In this document: positions 1 to 8,313 of the stretch, piece by piece
Layout of the letters: the number at the start of each line of letters is the position of its first letter
How positions within the stretch are numbered: position 1 is the stretch's first letter
DNA from: Lewinella sp041392765
GTDB taxonomy: Bacteria; Bacteroidota; Bacteroidia; Chitinophagales; Saprospiraceae
Direction of reading: 5' to 3'
Assembly (NCBI GenBank): GCA_041392765.1
Contig: JAWKLL010000017.1
Coordinates: forward strand, 47,336-111,335
DNA length: 64,000 bases
Notes under the pieces: model-generated
The model's database searches: none
What the model was told of the DNA's origin: nothing
What the model saw: the letters and a program-made list of their open reading frames with translations, nothing else
Made by a program: the position numbers and the translations under genes

Positions 1-17
1 AGGTTGAAAAAAATAGC

Positions 18-206
18 GGTTCTTTGACAAATCTCGTGGTCGTACTGGGCTAGCGATCTCGGCAAAAGGCCGAGACAAGTTGTGCAGCAGTGGCAGCTTT
101 TAGCTGACAGACCCGGGTTTGCTGGGTAGAGCGAATAGCGAGCTGTCCCGATGTTTTATCGGGATAGCGACCCGAAGGGTAGCCTCCACTAAAAAGTCAA
201 AGAACC
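18..206. repeat. MITE-like element, copy 1 (189 bp)
   Basis: The ends are perfect 11 bp inverted repeats, GGTTCTTTGAC at 18-28 and its complement at 196-206. The interior is strongly similar to a second copy at 50147-50325 and holds a conserved small hairpin (CTCGGC-AAAA-GGCCGAG) and further palindromes. The 8 bp on either side (AAAATAGC left, GAAACAGC right) match at 6 of 8 positions, like a decayed target duplication. It has no coding capacity. It differs from copy 2 by an inserted short hairpin near 145-168 (TCCCGAT..ATCGGGA). It lies just upstream of the lepA promoter. Confidence 0.8.
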
Positions 207-322
207 GAAACAGCTTGAACCATTTTCCCTACAACCAACATAGGATTGCGCTACTTCTACTTGGGCATTTTCAAGACGATAAAAATTAAATACGCCATTA
301 TACCACAGATATTAATTTGCAC

Positions 323-330
323 TATCTTTG
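323..330 (+). promoter_or_regulatory. lepA -7 box (TATCTTTG)
   Basis: TATCTTTG matches the Bacteroidota -7 consensus TAnnTTTG and is followed by only CGGC before the ATG at 335. Transcription would therefore start at or next to the start codon, giving a leaderless or nearly leaderless mRNA. No good -33 TTG is seen. The same TAnnTTTG-CGGC-ATG arrangement occurs before the STAS gene at 28745. Confidence 0.5.
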
Positions 331-334
331 CGGC

Positions 335-2128
335 ATGAAGCATATCAGGAATTTTTGTGTGATTGCCCACATCGACCACGGCAAGAGTACCTTGTCGGAT
401 CGTCTATTGCAAACGACCCAAACGGTCTCAGATCGGGATCTCAAGCAACAGACTTTAGACGATATGGATCTGGAAAGAGAGCGTGGTATTACCATTAAAA
501 GCCACGCCATCCAGATGAACTATCGGCATACCGATGGGGTGGAGTACATCTTCAATATGATTGACACGCCCGGGCACGTGGACTTTAGCTATGAAGTATC
601 GCGGTCTATTGCGGCTTGCGAAGGGGCACTGCTACTGGTTGATGCCACGCAGGGCATACAGGCACAGACCATTTCTAACCTCTTCCTGGCATTAGAACAC
701 GACTTGGAAATCATACCCGTGTTGAATAAAATCGACATGCCCAGCGCAATGGTCGATAAGGTAGCGGCACAAGTAATTGATTTGATTGGTTGTGCGGAAG
801 AAGATATACTACAAGCTAGCGGCAAAACGGGAGAAGGTGTACCTGCGATCTTGTCTGCCATTGTGGATCGTATCCCCGCACCAAAAGGTGACCCCGAAGC
901 GCCTCTTCAGGCGATGATTTTCGACTCCATCTTTAATCCTTTCCGGGGAGTGATCGCCAATATCCGTATTTTAAACGGTACGTTGCGTAAAGGTGAAAAA
1001 ATTCGCTTTATCGCCACAGGAGGCAATAACTTCGCGGATGAAATTGGCGTACTGAAATTGGACTACCTTCCTAAGGAAGAAATTTCAGCAGGTAACGTGG
1101 GGTACATCATCACAGGTATTAAGGAGTCGAAGGAAATCAAAGTAGGTGACACCATCACCCATACAGAAAACCCGGGCGAACCTATCCACGGATTCGAGGA
1201 GGTGAAACCTATGGTTTTTGCGGGTATCTTCCCATTAGATAATGATGACTTTGAAGACCTGCGCGACAGTTTAGAAAAACTACAGCTCAACGATGCCAGT
1301 TTGGTTTTTGAACCTGAATCTTCAGCGGCACTAGGGTTTGGATTCCGTTGTGGTTTCTTAGGGATGCTGCATTTGGAAATCATTCAGGAACGCTTAGCGA
1401 GAGAGTTCAATCAGGATGTAATAACAACCATCCCCAACGTTAGCTACCTAGCTTATACCAAGAAAGACCCCTCCAAAGCCATGATGGTTCGCAACCCCAT
1501 GGAATTGCCCGACCCTACGCTACTTGATCGTGTGGAGGAACCCTACATTTCTGCGCAAATCATTACCGATACTGAGTACATCGGTGGTATTATGAACCTA
1601 TGCATTGAAAAAAGGGGGATTCTCACCAAGCAACACTACCTCTCGCAGGAACGGGTGGAAATGAATTTTGAACTGCCATTGGCAGAAATTGTCTTCGACT
1701 TCTACGACCGACTCAAGAGTATTTCAAGGGGTTATGCCTCCTTCGATTACCAGCCCTTGGATTACCGTTTCTCCGATTTGGTAAAGTTAGACATCAAGCT
1801 GAACGCTGAAAATGTGGATGCCCTTTCCGCATTAGTACACCGTAGTAAAGCTGAGAGTTTTGGTAGAAAGATTTGCAAAAAACTCAAAGATTTACTACCC
1901 CGCCAACAGTTTATGATCGCTATCCAAGCTGCCGTGGGTGCGAAAATCATTGCCCGGGAATCTATCTCCGCCCTGCGAAAAGATGTAACAGCTAAGTGTT
2001 ACGGCGGTGACATTACGCGTAAGCGGAAACTACTTGAAAAGCAAAAAGCGGGCAAGAAAAAGATGCGCCAGTTCGGTAAGATTGAGGTACCACAAAAGGC
2101 ATTCCTCGATGTTTTGAAATTGGATTGA
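335..2128 (+). CDS. lepA: Elongation factor 4 (LepA), ribosomal back-translocase GTPase
   Basis: This is a 597-residue translational GTPase of normal LepA length. It shows the G1 motif AHIDHGKST near the N-terminus, DTPGH (G3) and NKID (G4), followed by the EF-G-like domains and the LepA-specific basic C-terminal region (KCYGGDITRKRKLLEK). It acts on the ribosome, where the family back-translocates or remodels stalled complexes. I place the start at ATG 335 (MKHIRNF) and not at the in-frame ATG at 317, because 317 lies upstream of and overlaps the -7 box and adds residues absent from the family. The gene stands alone and ends in a strong terminator. Confidence 0.97.
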   Translation: MKHIRNFCVIAHIDHGKSTLSDRLLQTTQTVSDRDLKQQTLDDMDLERERGITIKSHAIQMNYRHTDGVEYIFNMIDTPGHVDFSYEVSRSIAACEGALLLVDATQGIQAQTISNLFLALEHDLEIIPVLNKIDMPSAMVDKVAAQVIDLIGCAEEDILQASGKTGEGVPAILSAIVDRIPAPKGDPEAPLQAMIFDSIFNPFRGVIANIRILNGTLRKGEKIRFIATGGNNFADEIGVLKLDYLPKEEISAGNVGYIITGIKESKEIKVGDTITHTENPGEPIHGFEEVKPMVFAGIFPLDNDDFEDLRDSLEKLQLNDASLVFEPESSAALGFGFRCGFLGMLHLEIIQERLAREFNQDVITTIPNVSYLAYTKKDPSKAMMVRNPMELPDPTLLDRVEEPYISAQIITDTEYIGGIMNLCIEKRGILTKQHYLSQERVEMNFELPLAEIVFDFYDRLKSISRGYASFDYQPLDYRFSDLVKLDIKLNAENVDALSALVHRSKAESFGRKICKKLKDLLPRQQFMIAIQAAVGAKIIARESISALRKDVTAKCYGGDITRKRKLLEKQKAGKKKMRQFGKIEVPQKAFLDVLKLD

Positions 2129-2153
2129 GCAATCAGGCTAGCCCCAAATAATA

Positions 2154-2192
2154 AAAGGGAAGCACTTCTTATGAGGTACTTCCCTTTTTTTT
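2154..2192 (+). terminator. Rho-independent terminator after lepA
   Basis: The stem AAAGGGAAG.. pairs with ..CTTCCCTTT around a short loop and is followed by eight T residues. It sits 26 bases after the lepA stop. Confidence 0.85.
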
Positions 2193-2212
2193 GTGTCTAT
2201 TCATCGGCGGTA

Positions 2213-2308
2213 TTACCAAATGCGGCTACGTGATTGAGTGACATAAGAAGCCACTACTAAACCACCCCCTAACACAAATGCGGCAGAAATAATGTAAAGA
2301 ACGATCAT
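2213..2308 (-). CDS. Possible 31-residue single-span membrane peptide
   Basis: A short reading frame starts at ATG 2308 and ends with TAA at 2213-2215. The peptide begins MIVLYIISAAFVLGGG, one hydrophobic helix of about 20 residues, and ends in a basic SRSRIW tail. Such mini-membrane proteins are plausible in Bacteroidota intergenic regions, but I recognise no family and the ribosome binding site is weak. From here to 2537 I see nothing else except a short GC-rich inverted motif near 2378-2392. Confidence 0.35.
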   Translation of the reverse strand: MIVLYIISAAFVLGGGLVVASYVTQSRSRIW

Positions 2309-2537
2309 GATTGTACGTTTTCTCAAGTTAAAAAAAAGGTAAACGCACATGTTCATTAGGGAAAACAACAAATACCGCAGCAACCTGCGGTAACTCTTTA
2401 ATCTGGGGATGTTTTCTATACGGTAATGCCCGTGAGTTGCTATAAGTTGAAAGGGCGATGATTATTTCGATGGAATAAAAGTAGTGAAAAAATTGGTAAA
2501 CCAAAATTTTTCGTAAAAAAAATATTTATTTTAACCA

Positions 2538-3281
2538 TTATTTAATATAAACCGATGCTATTAGGCTACTGAGGGTAGGATGAGTGCTTCCATCGCGAGG
2601 TTCTACCGTGATATTAATGCTCTCGGCCTCCTTGTGATATACTAACTCCACCATGTCATCATGAAGAGGATGGGTAATCAGTCCGGCATGTTTCATTTCA
2701 CCCTTCACATCAACCCACACTTGATAAGCACTGTCTTTAGGCAGTACGGGTAAATTGTGAGGATCGATACAAGCGTGTTGTTGATCAGCATTCCAATAAG
2801 CAACTGCCAACTTATCGCCCGCGTTGAGTTGACAATTCAAAGCATACATACGAGTGTGGGGGTCGTGTATGAACTTGGCCCACGCATATTTGTGCTGTGT
2901 TTTGTCACTATTTTGCTGGCAAAATATCTCCAAAGCGGCATATTCTGCTTCTTTTTGTTGCAATTTGTATTTTAATGAGTCGTTAGAACGATGTAAACTC
3001 ACTACTGCAAAAGCCAGAATAGCAGCCAATAAAGGCATCCAGCGATAAATAGCGGGCATATCCTGCACTTGAGCTACTTGTGCCATCCGATGTTGCCCAC
3101 CGTCAATGGATAGCTGCTCCACTGCATAATCATCCATCTGTCGGCGGTACTGCGCTTCCATATCCCTTACTTCAGGATAAGTATCCAAAAAATGCTGTAC
3201 TAATTGGTCTTCCTCCGGCGAGGTAAGCCCCAATACATATTGCTCTAATAATCCCGACTGTAGAAACTGTTCTTTATTCAT
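2538..3281 (-). CDS. Anti-sigma factor, RskA-like (orphan)
   Basis: The 247-residue protein has an N-terminal cytoplasmic anti-sigma segment (LLEQYVLGLTSPEEDQLVQ, typical of zinc-less Bacteroidota anti-sigma factors), a single membrane span near residues 80-100 (WMPLLAAILAFAVVSLH), a short coiled coil, and a C-terminal RskA-type periplasmic domain (YQVWVDVKGEMKHAG). It would sequester an ECF sigma factor at the inner membrane until a periplasmic signal releases it. Usually the sigma gene lies immediately upstream in the same operon. Here the upstream 900 bases contain no sigma gene. The family is clear; the partner is unknown. Confidence 0.85.
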   Translation of the reverse strand: MNKEQFLQSGLLEQYVLGLTSPEEDQLVQHFLDTYPEVRDMEAQYRRQMDDYAVEQLSIDGGQHRMAQVAQVQDMPAIYRWMPLLAAILAFAVVSLHRSNDSLKYKLQQKEAEYAALEIFCQQNSDKTQHKYAWAKFIHDPHTRMYALNCQLNAGDKLAVAYWNADQQHACIDPHNLPVLPKDSAYQVWVDVKGEMKHAGLITHPLHDDMVELVYHKEAESINITVEPRDGSTHPTLSSLIASVYIK

Positions 3282-3341
3282 CCAATACGTTAATGAACGC
3301 CGGTTAACACATGAAATTTAATGCCATTTAGCAGTTGAATG

Positions 3342-3413
3342 TATTAGAGGATATATAGGAGAATTTTGTATGCGCTTCAGATATCTTTTTACGCTATGCT
3401 GCGTCAAAGAACC
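3342..3413 (+). repeat. 72 bp dispersed repeat (family B), copy 1
   Basis: These 72 bases match 58619-58690 at 63 of 72 positions without gaps. The right end reads GCGTCAAAGAACC, which contains the 11 bp terminal sequence of the MITE at 18-206 and 50147-50325. No matching inverted end is seen on the left, so it looks like a solo end. Both copies have the same orientation and lie 60-70 bases upstream of a leftward gene start. Confidence 0.7.
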
Positions 3414-3569
3414 TTTTACTTGGCTAACGTAAAAATTTTATTGGAATACCTATACAAATTCCCCGTACATAGCCTCTATAGCTATCGCATCATTTAGTAA
3501 AATCATGCTTGCGTTGCATTCAACCACAGAAGCAAAACAAGCAAACAGTATTATTGTTGTAAAAACGGT

Positions 3570-3752
3570 TTAAGCGACTTCTTCACGCCCCATTTTACCG
3601 ACCGGATTGCCGGCATTAGTTCTAGGCTTTTTGCCCTTATTCGCGATAGACTTGGGCTTGCTAGGGAATATATCTCTTGTTATTGTTCCCCAATTGATGC
3701 AAATCGTTCCTGCTATGAGGATGATGAGTAGTATAAGGTCATTGGCTTTCAT
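3570..3752 (-). CDS. Possible 60-residue small membrane protein
   Basis: Starting at ATG 3752 the product begins MKANDLILLIILIAGTICI, one membrane span, and continues into a lysine-rich hydrophilic tail ending GREEVA. The composition (hydrophobic N-terminus, basic tail) is more protein-like than the overlapping plus-strand frame. No family is recognised. The surrounding 3414-4150 region is AT-rich and otherwise shows no gene. Confidence 0.35.
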   Translation of the reverse strand: MKANDLILLIILIAGTICINWGTITRDIFPSKPKSIANKGKKPRTNAGNPVGKMGREEVA

Positions 3753-4153
3753 AGTGCAGATAGTGGGATTAGTCAATAGTGATATAATGGTGTTTGTTTT
3801 CTCTCAAGTGAAAAAACAGCTTTTTTTCACAAAGTGATGGAAAAAGAAGAGCAGATTTTATTTTGGCCTGTCTGCATGGAATAAGCCTACAAATTTAGCT
3901 TTTTGTAAAGCTCAAAAACACTTGAATTGGGCGTATGTCAAAAGCCAACTCTCCAGAAAAATGAACTCCTTTCATTCCATTCTTCCACAAAGGTAAAACC
4001 TTCCTGTCAGTTTTTTAAGAATCTTTGAAATTTTTTCCTATAAAACACTACCAAACAACAAGCAAGCTTAGAATGTTATCAAATTTAACAAAATATAATT
4101 TTATATTAACAAAAATTAACTTCAAATAAAGAATAATATTTTTAAAAACTCTT

Positions 4154-4184
4154 GCGTTATATACAAACCGGGCGTACCTTTGCA
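4154..4184 (+). promoter_or_regulatory. Bacteroidota promoter for the outer-membrane protein gene
   Basis: TTG at 4154-4156 and TACCTTTG at 4177-4184 are separated by 20 bases, an exact fit to the -33/-7 consensus. Transcription would begin near 4190, leaving a leader of about 40 bases before ATG 4230. Confidence 0.75.
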
Positions 4185-4229
4185 GCAGCAAACATGCTGA
4201 AACAATCAACCAACTTAAAATAACTACCC

Positions 4230-4802
4230 ATGAAAAACTTATTTGCACTGCTCCTCATCGCAACTGCCAGCTTACTTACCCTGCAAGCCCAGTCATATAA
4301 AATCAAGCCTGGTCAAGTTCAAGCCAATGTAGGCATTGGATTAGTACCTACATACGCTGCCGATGCGACTCGCACGATTGTACCTCCGGTAAGTGCTTCC
4401 GTGGAAGTTTTTATTACCCCTAACCTTTCTATAGGCACTTATGCTGCTTATGCACGTGCAACGGGTTCTTCTACTTACCTAAACGCAGGCATCACCGAAA
4501 CTTATGACAATACAACTATCATGTTGGGTGTTCGCCCCACCATTCACAGCAATGATCTGAACGATTGGCGGGTTTATGGCGGCTTCACCATCGGTGCTAG
4601 CATCCCTTCAGTGGATATTGAAGTAACGGACGATGAAAAAACTGAAAACACTCCCTCTTTCACTCGCCCCAACAGCCCTAATGCTTTTCTTTTCAGTGGC
4701 TTCGTAGGTGCGCGTAGAGCATTGAACGAAAACCTTACCCTTTTTGGAGAAGTAGGTTTTGGTATCTCCCTCGCGAATGTAGGCGTAGGTTATAAATTCT
4801 AA
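4230..4802 (+). CDS. Outer-membrane beta-barrel protein
   Basis: The 190-residue protein opens with a signal peptide (MKNLFALLLIATASLLTLQAQ) and continues with alternating amphipathic strands (ASVEVFITPNLSIGTYAAY, VYGGFTIGASI, LFGEVGFGISLANVG) ending in the aromatic C-terminus GYKF, as expected for a small outer-membrane barrel (OmpW/porin-family-like fold). The ligand is unknown. It has its own promoter and is followed within 25 bases by a hairpin repeat element (4825-4980) that may serve as its terminator. Confidence 0.75.
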   Translation: MKNLFALLLIATASLLTLQAQSYKIKPGQVQANVGIGLVPTYAADATRTIVPPVSASVEVFITPNLSIGTYAAYARATGSSTYLNAGITETYDNTTIMLGVRPTIHSNDLNDWRVYGGFTIGASIPSVDIEVTDDEKTENTPSFTRPNSPNAFLFSGFVGARRALNENLTLFGEVGFGISLANVGVGYKF

Positions 4803-4824
4803 TCAAACGATACGAGGTTGCCCT

Positions 4825-4980
4825 CCGTAGTAATTTGACGGAAATAACTGATCCCATTTTTTCTGAAGGCTTGTCTTTATGCACACGCTTTGTGCAAGTA
4901 TTCCTACGCTTAGTGCATAAAGCCAAGCCAAAAATGGGATCACTTATTTTTTCCGTCCCGTAGTAATTTGACGGAAATAA
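4825..4980 (+). repeat. Hairpin repeat (family C), copy 1, flanked by 23 bp direct repeats
   Basis: The 23 bp sequence CCGTAGTAATTTGACGGAAATAA occurs at 4825-4847 and again at 4958-4980. Between them is a long imperfect palindrome: CTGATCCCATTTTTT (4848-4862) pairs with AAAAATGGGATCAC (4930-4943), and inside that GGCTTG.CTTTATGCAC pairs with GTGCATAAAG.CAAGCC. Another copy with the same flank (GTAATTTGACGGAAATAA) but a different stem lies at 42751-42819 on the minus strand. Both copies immediately follow the stop codon of a secreted-protein gene in the same orientation. Confidence 0.75.
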
Positions 4981-5053
4981 TAAAGGTTACGTAGGAGAAT
5001 TTATTTTCTCCCTCCTAAACAACCTTATCTTGCCGCTTCAAAATCAAAACATC

Positions 5054-5867
5054 ATGGACTTGAAGCAAATTCCCCGGCTAAAGCATACAGCACATGGCAA
5101 CTTTTTCCTTATTGCCGGCTATGCGCTATAGAAGGGGAAGCGATGGCGTTTGAAATTGCCGAACACATTGTACGTCTGACAGACGAGCTGAAAATTCCCT
5201 ACATTTTCAAGGGGTCATACCGAAAAGCCAACCGTTCGCGCATCGATTCTTTTACCGGCATTGGCGATGAAAAAGCACTCCGCATTTTGCAAAAAATAGG
5301 TGATACCTTTCACATTCCAGTTACTACCGATATTCATACCGAAGCTGAGGCAGCCTTGGCAGCGGCTTATGTGGATGTGTTGCAAATTCCGGCCTTTCTT
5401 TGCCGACAAACATCTCTACTACAAGCTGCCGCAGCGACTGGCAAGGTGGTGAACATTAAAAAAGGACAGTTTGTAAGTCCAGCCGCCATGCAGTTCGCGC
5501 AGGAAAAAGTAGTGGAAAGCGGCAATGAAAAGGTATTCCTCACGGAAAGAGGTACCACCTTTGGTTATCAAGACCTAGTGGTGGATTTCCGGGGGATTCC
5601 TACCATGCAGACGTTTGGTGCAACAGTAGTACTAGACTGCACCCACTCCCTACAACAGCCCAATCAGGCAAGTGGTGTGACAGGGGGCAACCCCGCTTAA
5701 TTAGCGCCATAGCCAAAGCGGGTATTGCGGTTGGTGCCGATGGTTTATTTATTGAAACGCACCCCAGACCATCCGAAGCCAAAAGCGATGGTGCCAATAT
5801 GTTGCCTTTGGAGCAATTAGCACCACTACTCAACCAATTGGTGGCCATTCGGGCGGCCGTGCGGTAG
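5054..5867 (+). CDS. kdsA: 3-deoxy-D-manno-octulosonate 8-phosphate synthase (KdsA), frameshifted
   Basis: KdsA condenses phosphoenolpyruvate with arabinose 5-phosphate to make Kdo-8-phosphate for lipopolysaccharide. The joined product would be about 271 residues, the family length. Visible hallmarks are GNFFLIAG, FKGSYRKANRSR, TTDIHTEAEA, LQIPAFLCRQTSLL and VNIKKGQF. Reading requires two one-base corrections: near 5115-5120 (the segment before GCGCTATAGAAGG leaves frame) and near 5697, where TAA interrupts before LISAIAKAGIAVGADGLFIE in the next frame. Both look like lost bases. Because KdsA is essential in lipopolysaccharide-producing bacteria, sequencing error is more likely than a true pseudogene. 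Confidence 0.9.
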
Positions 5868-5892
5868 GAGGGAGTCTTTTTATATCTTGATA

Positions 5893-5932
5893 GTTTTTTT
5901 GACAAGATTAACAGGATTTACACGATTTTTTG
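5893..5932. repeat. Short dispersed-type repeat (ACAGGATTTACACGATTTTT)
   Basis: The string GACAAGATTAACAGGATTT followed by ACACGATTTTTTGGG resembles a low-complexity intergenic repeat I remember from many bacterial genomes; this recollection is unverified. The rest of 5868-6116 contains no gene that I can see. Confidence 0.4.
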
Positions 5933-6116
5933 GGCTAGCTGAATGGAACAAAAATCGAAATGACTCAACGAACACGACTGGGGTTAGCATCTCAGACAGC
6001 CCTAATGAGTAAGAAATTGTTGGTAACGAATTAGGGCGATACGTTGTTACTTAGATGACACTGGTACGTCATAAAAGCGTGTTTGCCATCCTTGCAGCAC
6101 GGTAAAAAAGCCCGTT

Positions 6117-7046
6117 ATGAAAGCAATTACCCTGTGCCTATTGGTTCATTTTTTGAGCTGGCAACTGTATAGCCAAGCTACGGACACCCTCTCTACGCCA
6201 CCGTCTGACACCACCATCGCGCCTAGTACATGGCAGGTGCGTGCGCCCAGAAGTGATGAAGAGTTGCGCCGACGGGAGGCCAATCGCGAAGAGTTGGAAG
6301 CTATGAAACAGCGTTTTCAAGCATACCAGACGGAAGAATCCAATCGAGAGCTAAACACAACGGATGAAGACTACTTGTGGTCGGAAGCAGCCGTAGGAGG
6401 TAAACAAGAAGCATCGACCACTTCACCTTCCTTGCCGGACACAGCCGCGCTGCGGATGGAAATTAGTAGAAATCTTTGGCATGGCCAACCTACTCGCACC
6501 ACCACTTCTCCCGATGGTAACGAGCCTATTCCCTCCTCCTACGATGTTCCGTCAGCCCCCGCATGGGAAGATGAACTAAAGCAGACCAGCGCACCACGTA
6601 CCCCCCAACAAACAGACTGGGCTACACGCATCGTTGCAGAGAAAATAGAAGAAGATGATACCCCTCATAGTGATTTACCTCTTTTAGAAGCGGGAAAAAC
6701 ATGGGTGCTTAAGGAAATCTCATTTTTACCAAATACCTACCAGTTGACACCTGATGGTATAGCTGCTTTGGATAAATGGGGGCAATGGTTCTCGTCTCAT
6801 CAGGGTATCCAGCTAGAAATCAGAAGCCATACTGCTGCTACGGCCGATGTCTTAGGTGCTAAAGAATTGAGCCAACATAGGGCACAAGCCATCGCCGACT
6901 ACTGGACCAGTAAGGGTTTGAATGCTCAACAGCTTAGTGCTAAAGGAATGGGCAGCATTTCACCTTTGGTCTCAACACAAGACCCCCTGCATTTGGAAAA
7001 AAATGAACGAATAGAGGTGATTATTTTGGAATTGCCAAATCGGTAA
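6117..7046 (+). CDS. OmpA-family cell-envelope protein
   Basis: The 309-residue product has a signal peptide (cleavage likely after LYSQA, about residue 21), a long hydrophilic, Thr/Ser/Pro-rich middle (residues 22-195) of no recognisable fold, and a C-terminal OmpA-like peptidoglycan-binding domain (about residues 200-305). That domain contains ISFLPNTYQLTPDGIAALDKW, LSQHRAQAIADYW, LSAKGMGSISPLV and a degenerate RRIEV-like ending (NERIEVIILEL). It probably anchors to peptidoglycan from the periplasm or outer membrane. A promoter for the next gene lies inside its last codons. Confidence 0.85.
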   Translation: MKAITLCLLVHFLSWQLYSQATDTLSTPPSDTTIAPSTWQVRAPRSDEELRRREANREELEAMKQRFQAYQTEESNRELNTTDEDYLWSEAAVGGKQEASTTSPSLPDTAALRMEISRNLWHGQPTRTTTSPDGNEPIPSSYDVPSAPAWEDELKQTSAPRTPQQTDWATRIVAEKIEEDDTPHSDLPLLEAGKTWVLKEISFLPNTYQLTPDGIAALDKWGQWFSSHQGIQLEIRSHTAATADVLGAKELSQHRAQAIADYWTSKGLNAQQLSAKGMGSISPLVSTQDPLHLEKNERIEVIILELPNR

Positions 7047-7055
7047 ATATCTTTG
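7026..7055 (+). promoter_or_regulatory. Promoter for the 158-residue acidic protein gene
   Basis: TTG at 7026-7028 and TATCTTTG at 7048-7055 are spaced by 19 bases. The promoter overlaps the end of the OmpA-family gene and would start transcription near 7061, about 14 bases before ATG 7075. Confidence 0.6.
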
Positions 7056-7074
7056 GGGTAGATAATGGCTCATT

Positions 7075-7551
7075 ATGATCGAAGCATTTGTTATTGATGA
7101 AATAACAGAAGAACTCAGTGCCTCCGAAAAGGCATTTGAACATACCTTGGAATGGATGAACAAAGAACAGCCGATTTTGCTGGCGTTCCTGTTTTCAGAC
7201 AATTTTGAAGTATTTACGGAAAGAGAAAGGGAATTCCTACTTTTCCTGACGACTGTTATTTGGAAGTCGGTTTTCAAGGTATATGGTGCGCAGGAACCTA
7301 TCGATGAAGATATGCTAGCCGATGCGGAAGAACACAACTGGGAACTATTGCAAAGTACGCAAGCCCACCACCTGAGGGATCGGCTTACCGTTTTCTTTGA
7401 AGAACACCCCGAAGAAGAAGAATTACTAGCATTCGTAGAGGACGCAATCCTTGACGATGAGGAAAGTCCCGTTACCGCAGAAGGAAGAGAGCCCCTGTTC
7501 GTCAGTCTCAAATCGATTATCGACTGCTTGGTACTCCCACACTTATCATAA
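7075..7551 (+). CDS. Uncharacterised acidic alpha-helical protein
   Basis: The 158-residue protein is predicted soluble, helical and strongly acidic (EEHPEEEELLAFVEDAILDDEE), with conserved-looking aromatic/Leu helices such as REFLLFLTTVIWKSVF. There is no signal peptide or membrane span. I do not recognise the family. It is intact, has a well-spaced promoter of its own, and converges on truB with only 5 bases between the stops. Confidence 0.75.
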   Translation: MIEAFVIDEITEELSASEKAFEHTLEWMNKEQPILLAFLFSDNFEVFTEREREFLLFLTTVIWKSVFKVYGAQEPIDEDMLADAEEHNWELLQSTQAHHLRDRLTVFFEEHPEEEELLAFVEDAILDDEESPVTAEGREPLFVSLKSIIDCLVLPHLS

Positions 7552-7556
7552 TTACT

Positions 7557-8289
7557 TTACGAGGGCATTTCGTCCATCTCTTCTAACTCATCCATGAGTG
7601 CTTCAATATCCCATGCTTGCTGTATGGAGAAAGCGCCTACATTTTCCCTGCGCAATGCCGTCAAATAGGCACCACAGCCCAGCTCTTGCCCCATATCGTG
7701 AGCCACTGAACGCACATAGGTTCCTTTGGAACAATGCAGTCTAAATGAAACTTCGGGTAGTTCGATGGCAGTTATTTCAAAGGAAAAGATATGTACACTG
7801 CGCGGCTGAATCTCCATCATTTCTCCCTTGCGTGCTTTTTTATACAAGGGTTGGCCATCCACTTTGATAGCTGAAAACATAGGCGGCACCTGCTGAATGT
7901 CCCCTACAAACTGAAGGCTGGCAGCATGCACCAGTTCCGGTGTGATGTGCTGATAGGGAAATTCCTGCTCAATTTCAGTTTCTGAATCATAGGAAGGCGT
8001 AGTGGCCCCCAAACGAAATGTACCTGTATAAACCTTGTCCAAACCTTGGAAATCGGTCAACTTTTAGTAAACTTGCCTGTGCAGATAATGAGCAAGCCCG
8101 TGGCTAAAGGGTCTAAGGTACCCGCATGCCCTACTTTTATCTTTTTCACACCCGTTATCTTCCGAAGTCGGTAGCGAATTTTATTCACCACATCGAAAGA
8201 AGTCCACCCTTGGGGTTTGTCCACCAGCAGGGTGGCACCATTGGCAAAATCTATACCCCGCAAGGAAGAAGGGGTTCCGTTTCACTCAT
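7557..8289 (-). CDS. truB: tRNA pseudouridine(55) synthase TruB, frameshifted
   Basis: TruB isomerises U55 of the tRNA T-loop to pseudouridine. Hallmarks are LLVDKPQGWTSFDVVNKIR and the catalytic motif GHAGTLDPLATGLL in the first frame, then YTGTFRLGATTPSYDSE, PPMFSAIKVDGQPLYKKAR and CSKGTYVRSVAHDMGQELG in the second. The frame changes at about 8055 (KFTKS / LTDFQGLDK, consistent with one lost T). Another lost base near 8270 would put the start at ATG 8289 (MSETEP..), in place of the TTG at 8263. The frameshifts are likely sequencing errors in an indispensable-type gene. It is first after a convergent junction in the leftward run with uppP, DUF3098 and ftsX upstream. Confidence 0.92.
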
Positions 8290-8313
8290 GAACTCAGATT
8301 ATTTTTACGAATA

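Noticed and set aside
317..334. Upstream start for LepA (MHYLCG extension)
   Set aside because: It overlaps and precedes the -7 box; the family starts at the next Met.
3607..3837. Plus-strand hydrophobic frame of 76 residues
   Set aside because: It overlaps the more protein-like minus-strand small gene and has no start signal or promoter.
5054..5867. kdsA as a true pseudogene
   Set aside because: Two one-base losses restore a full-length, well-conserved protein and similar lesions affect many essential genes.
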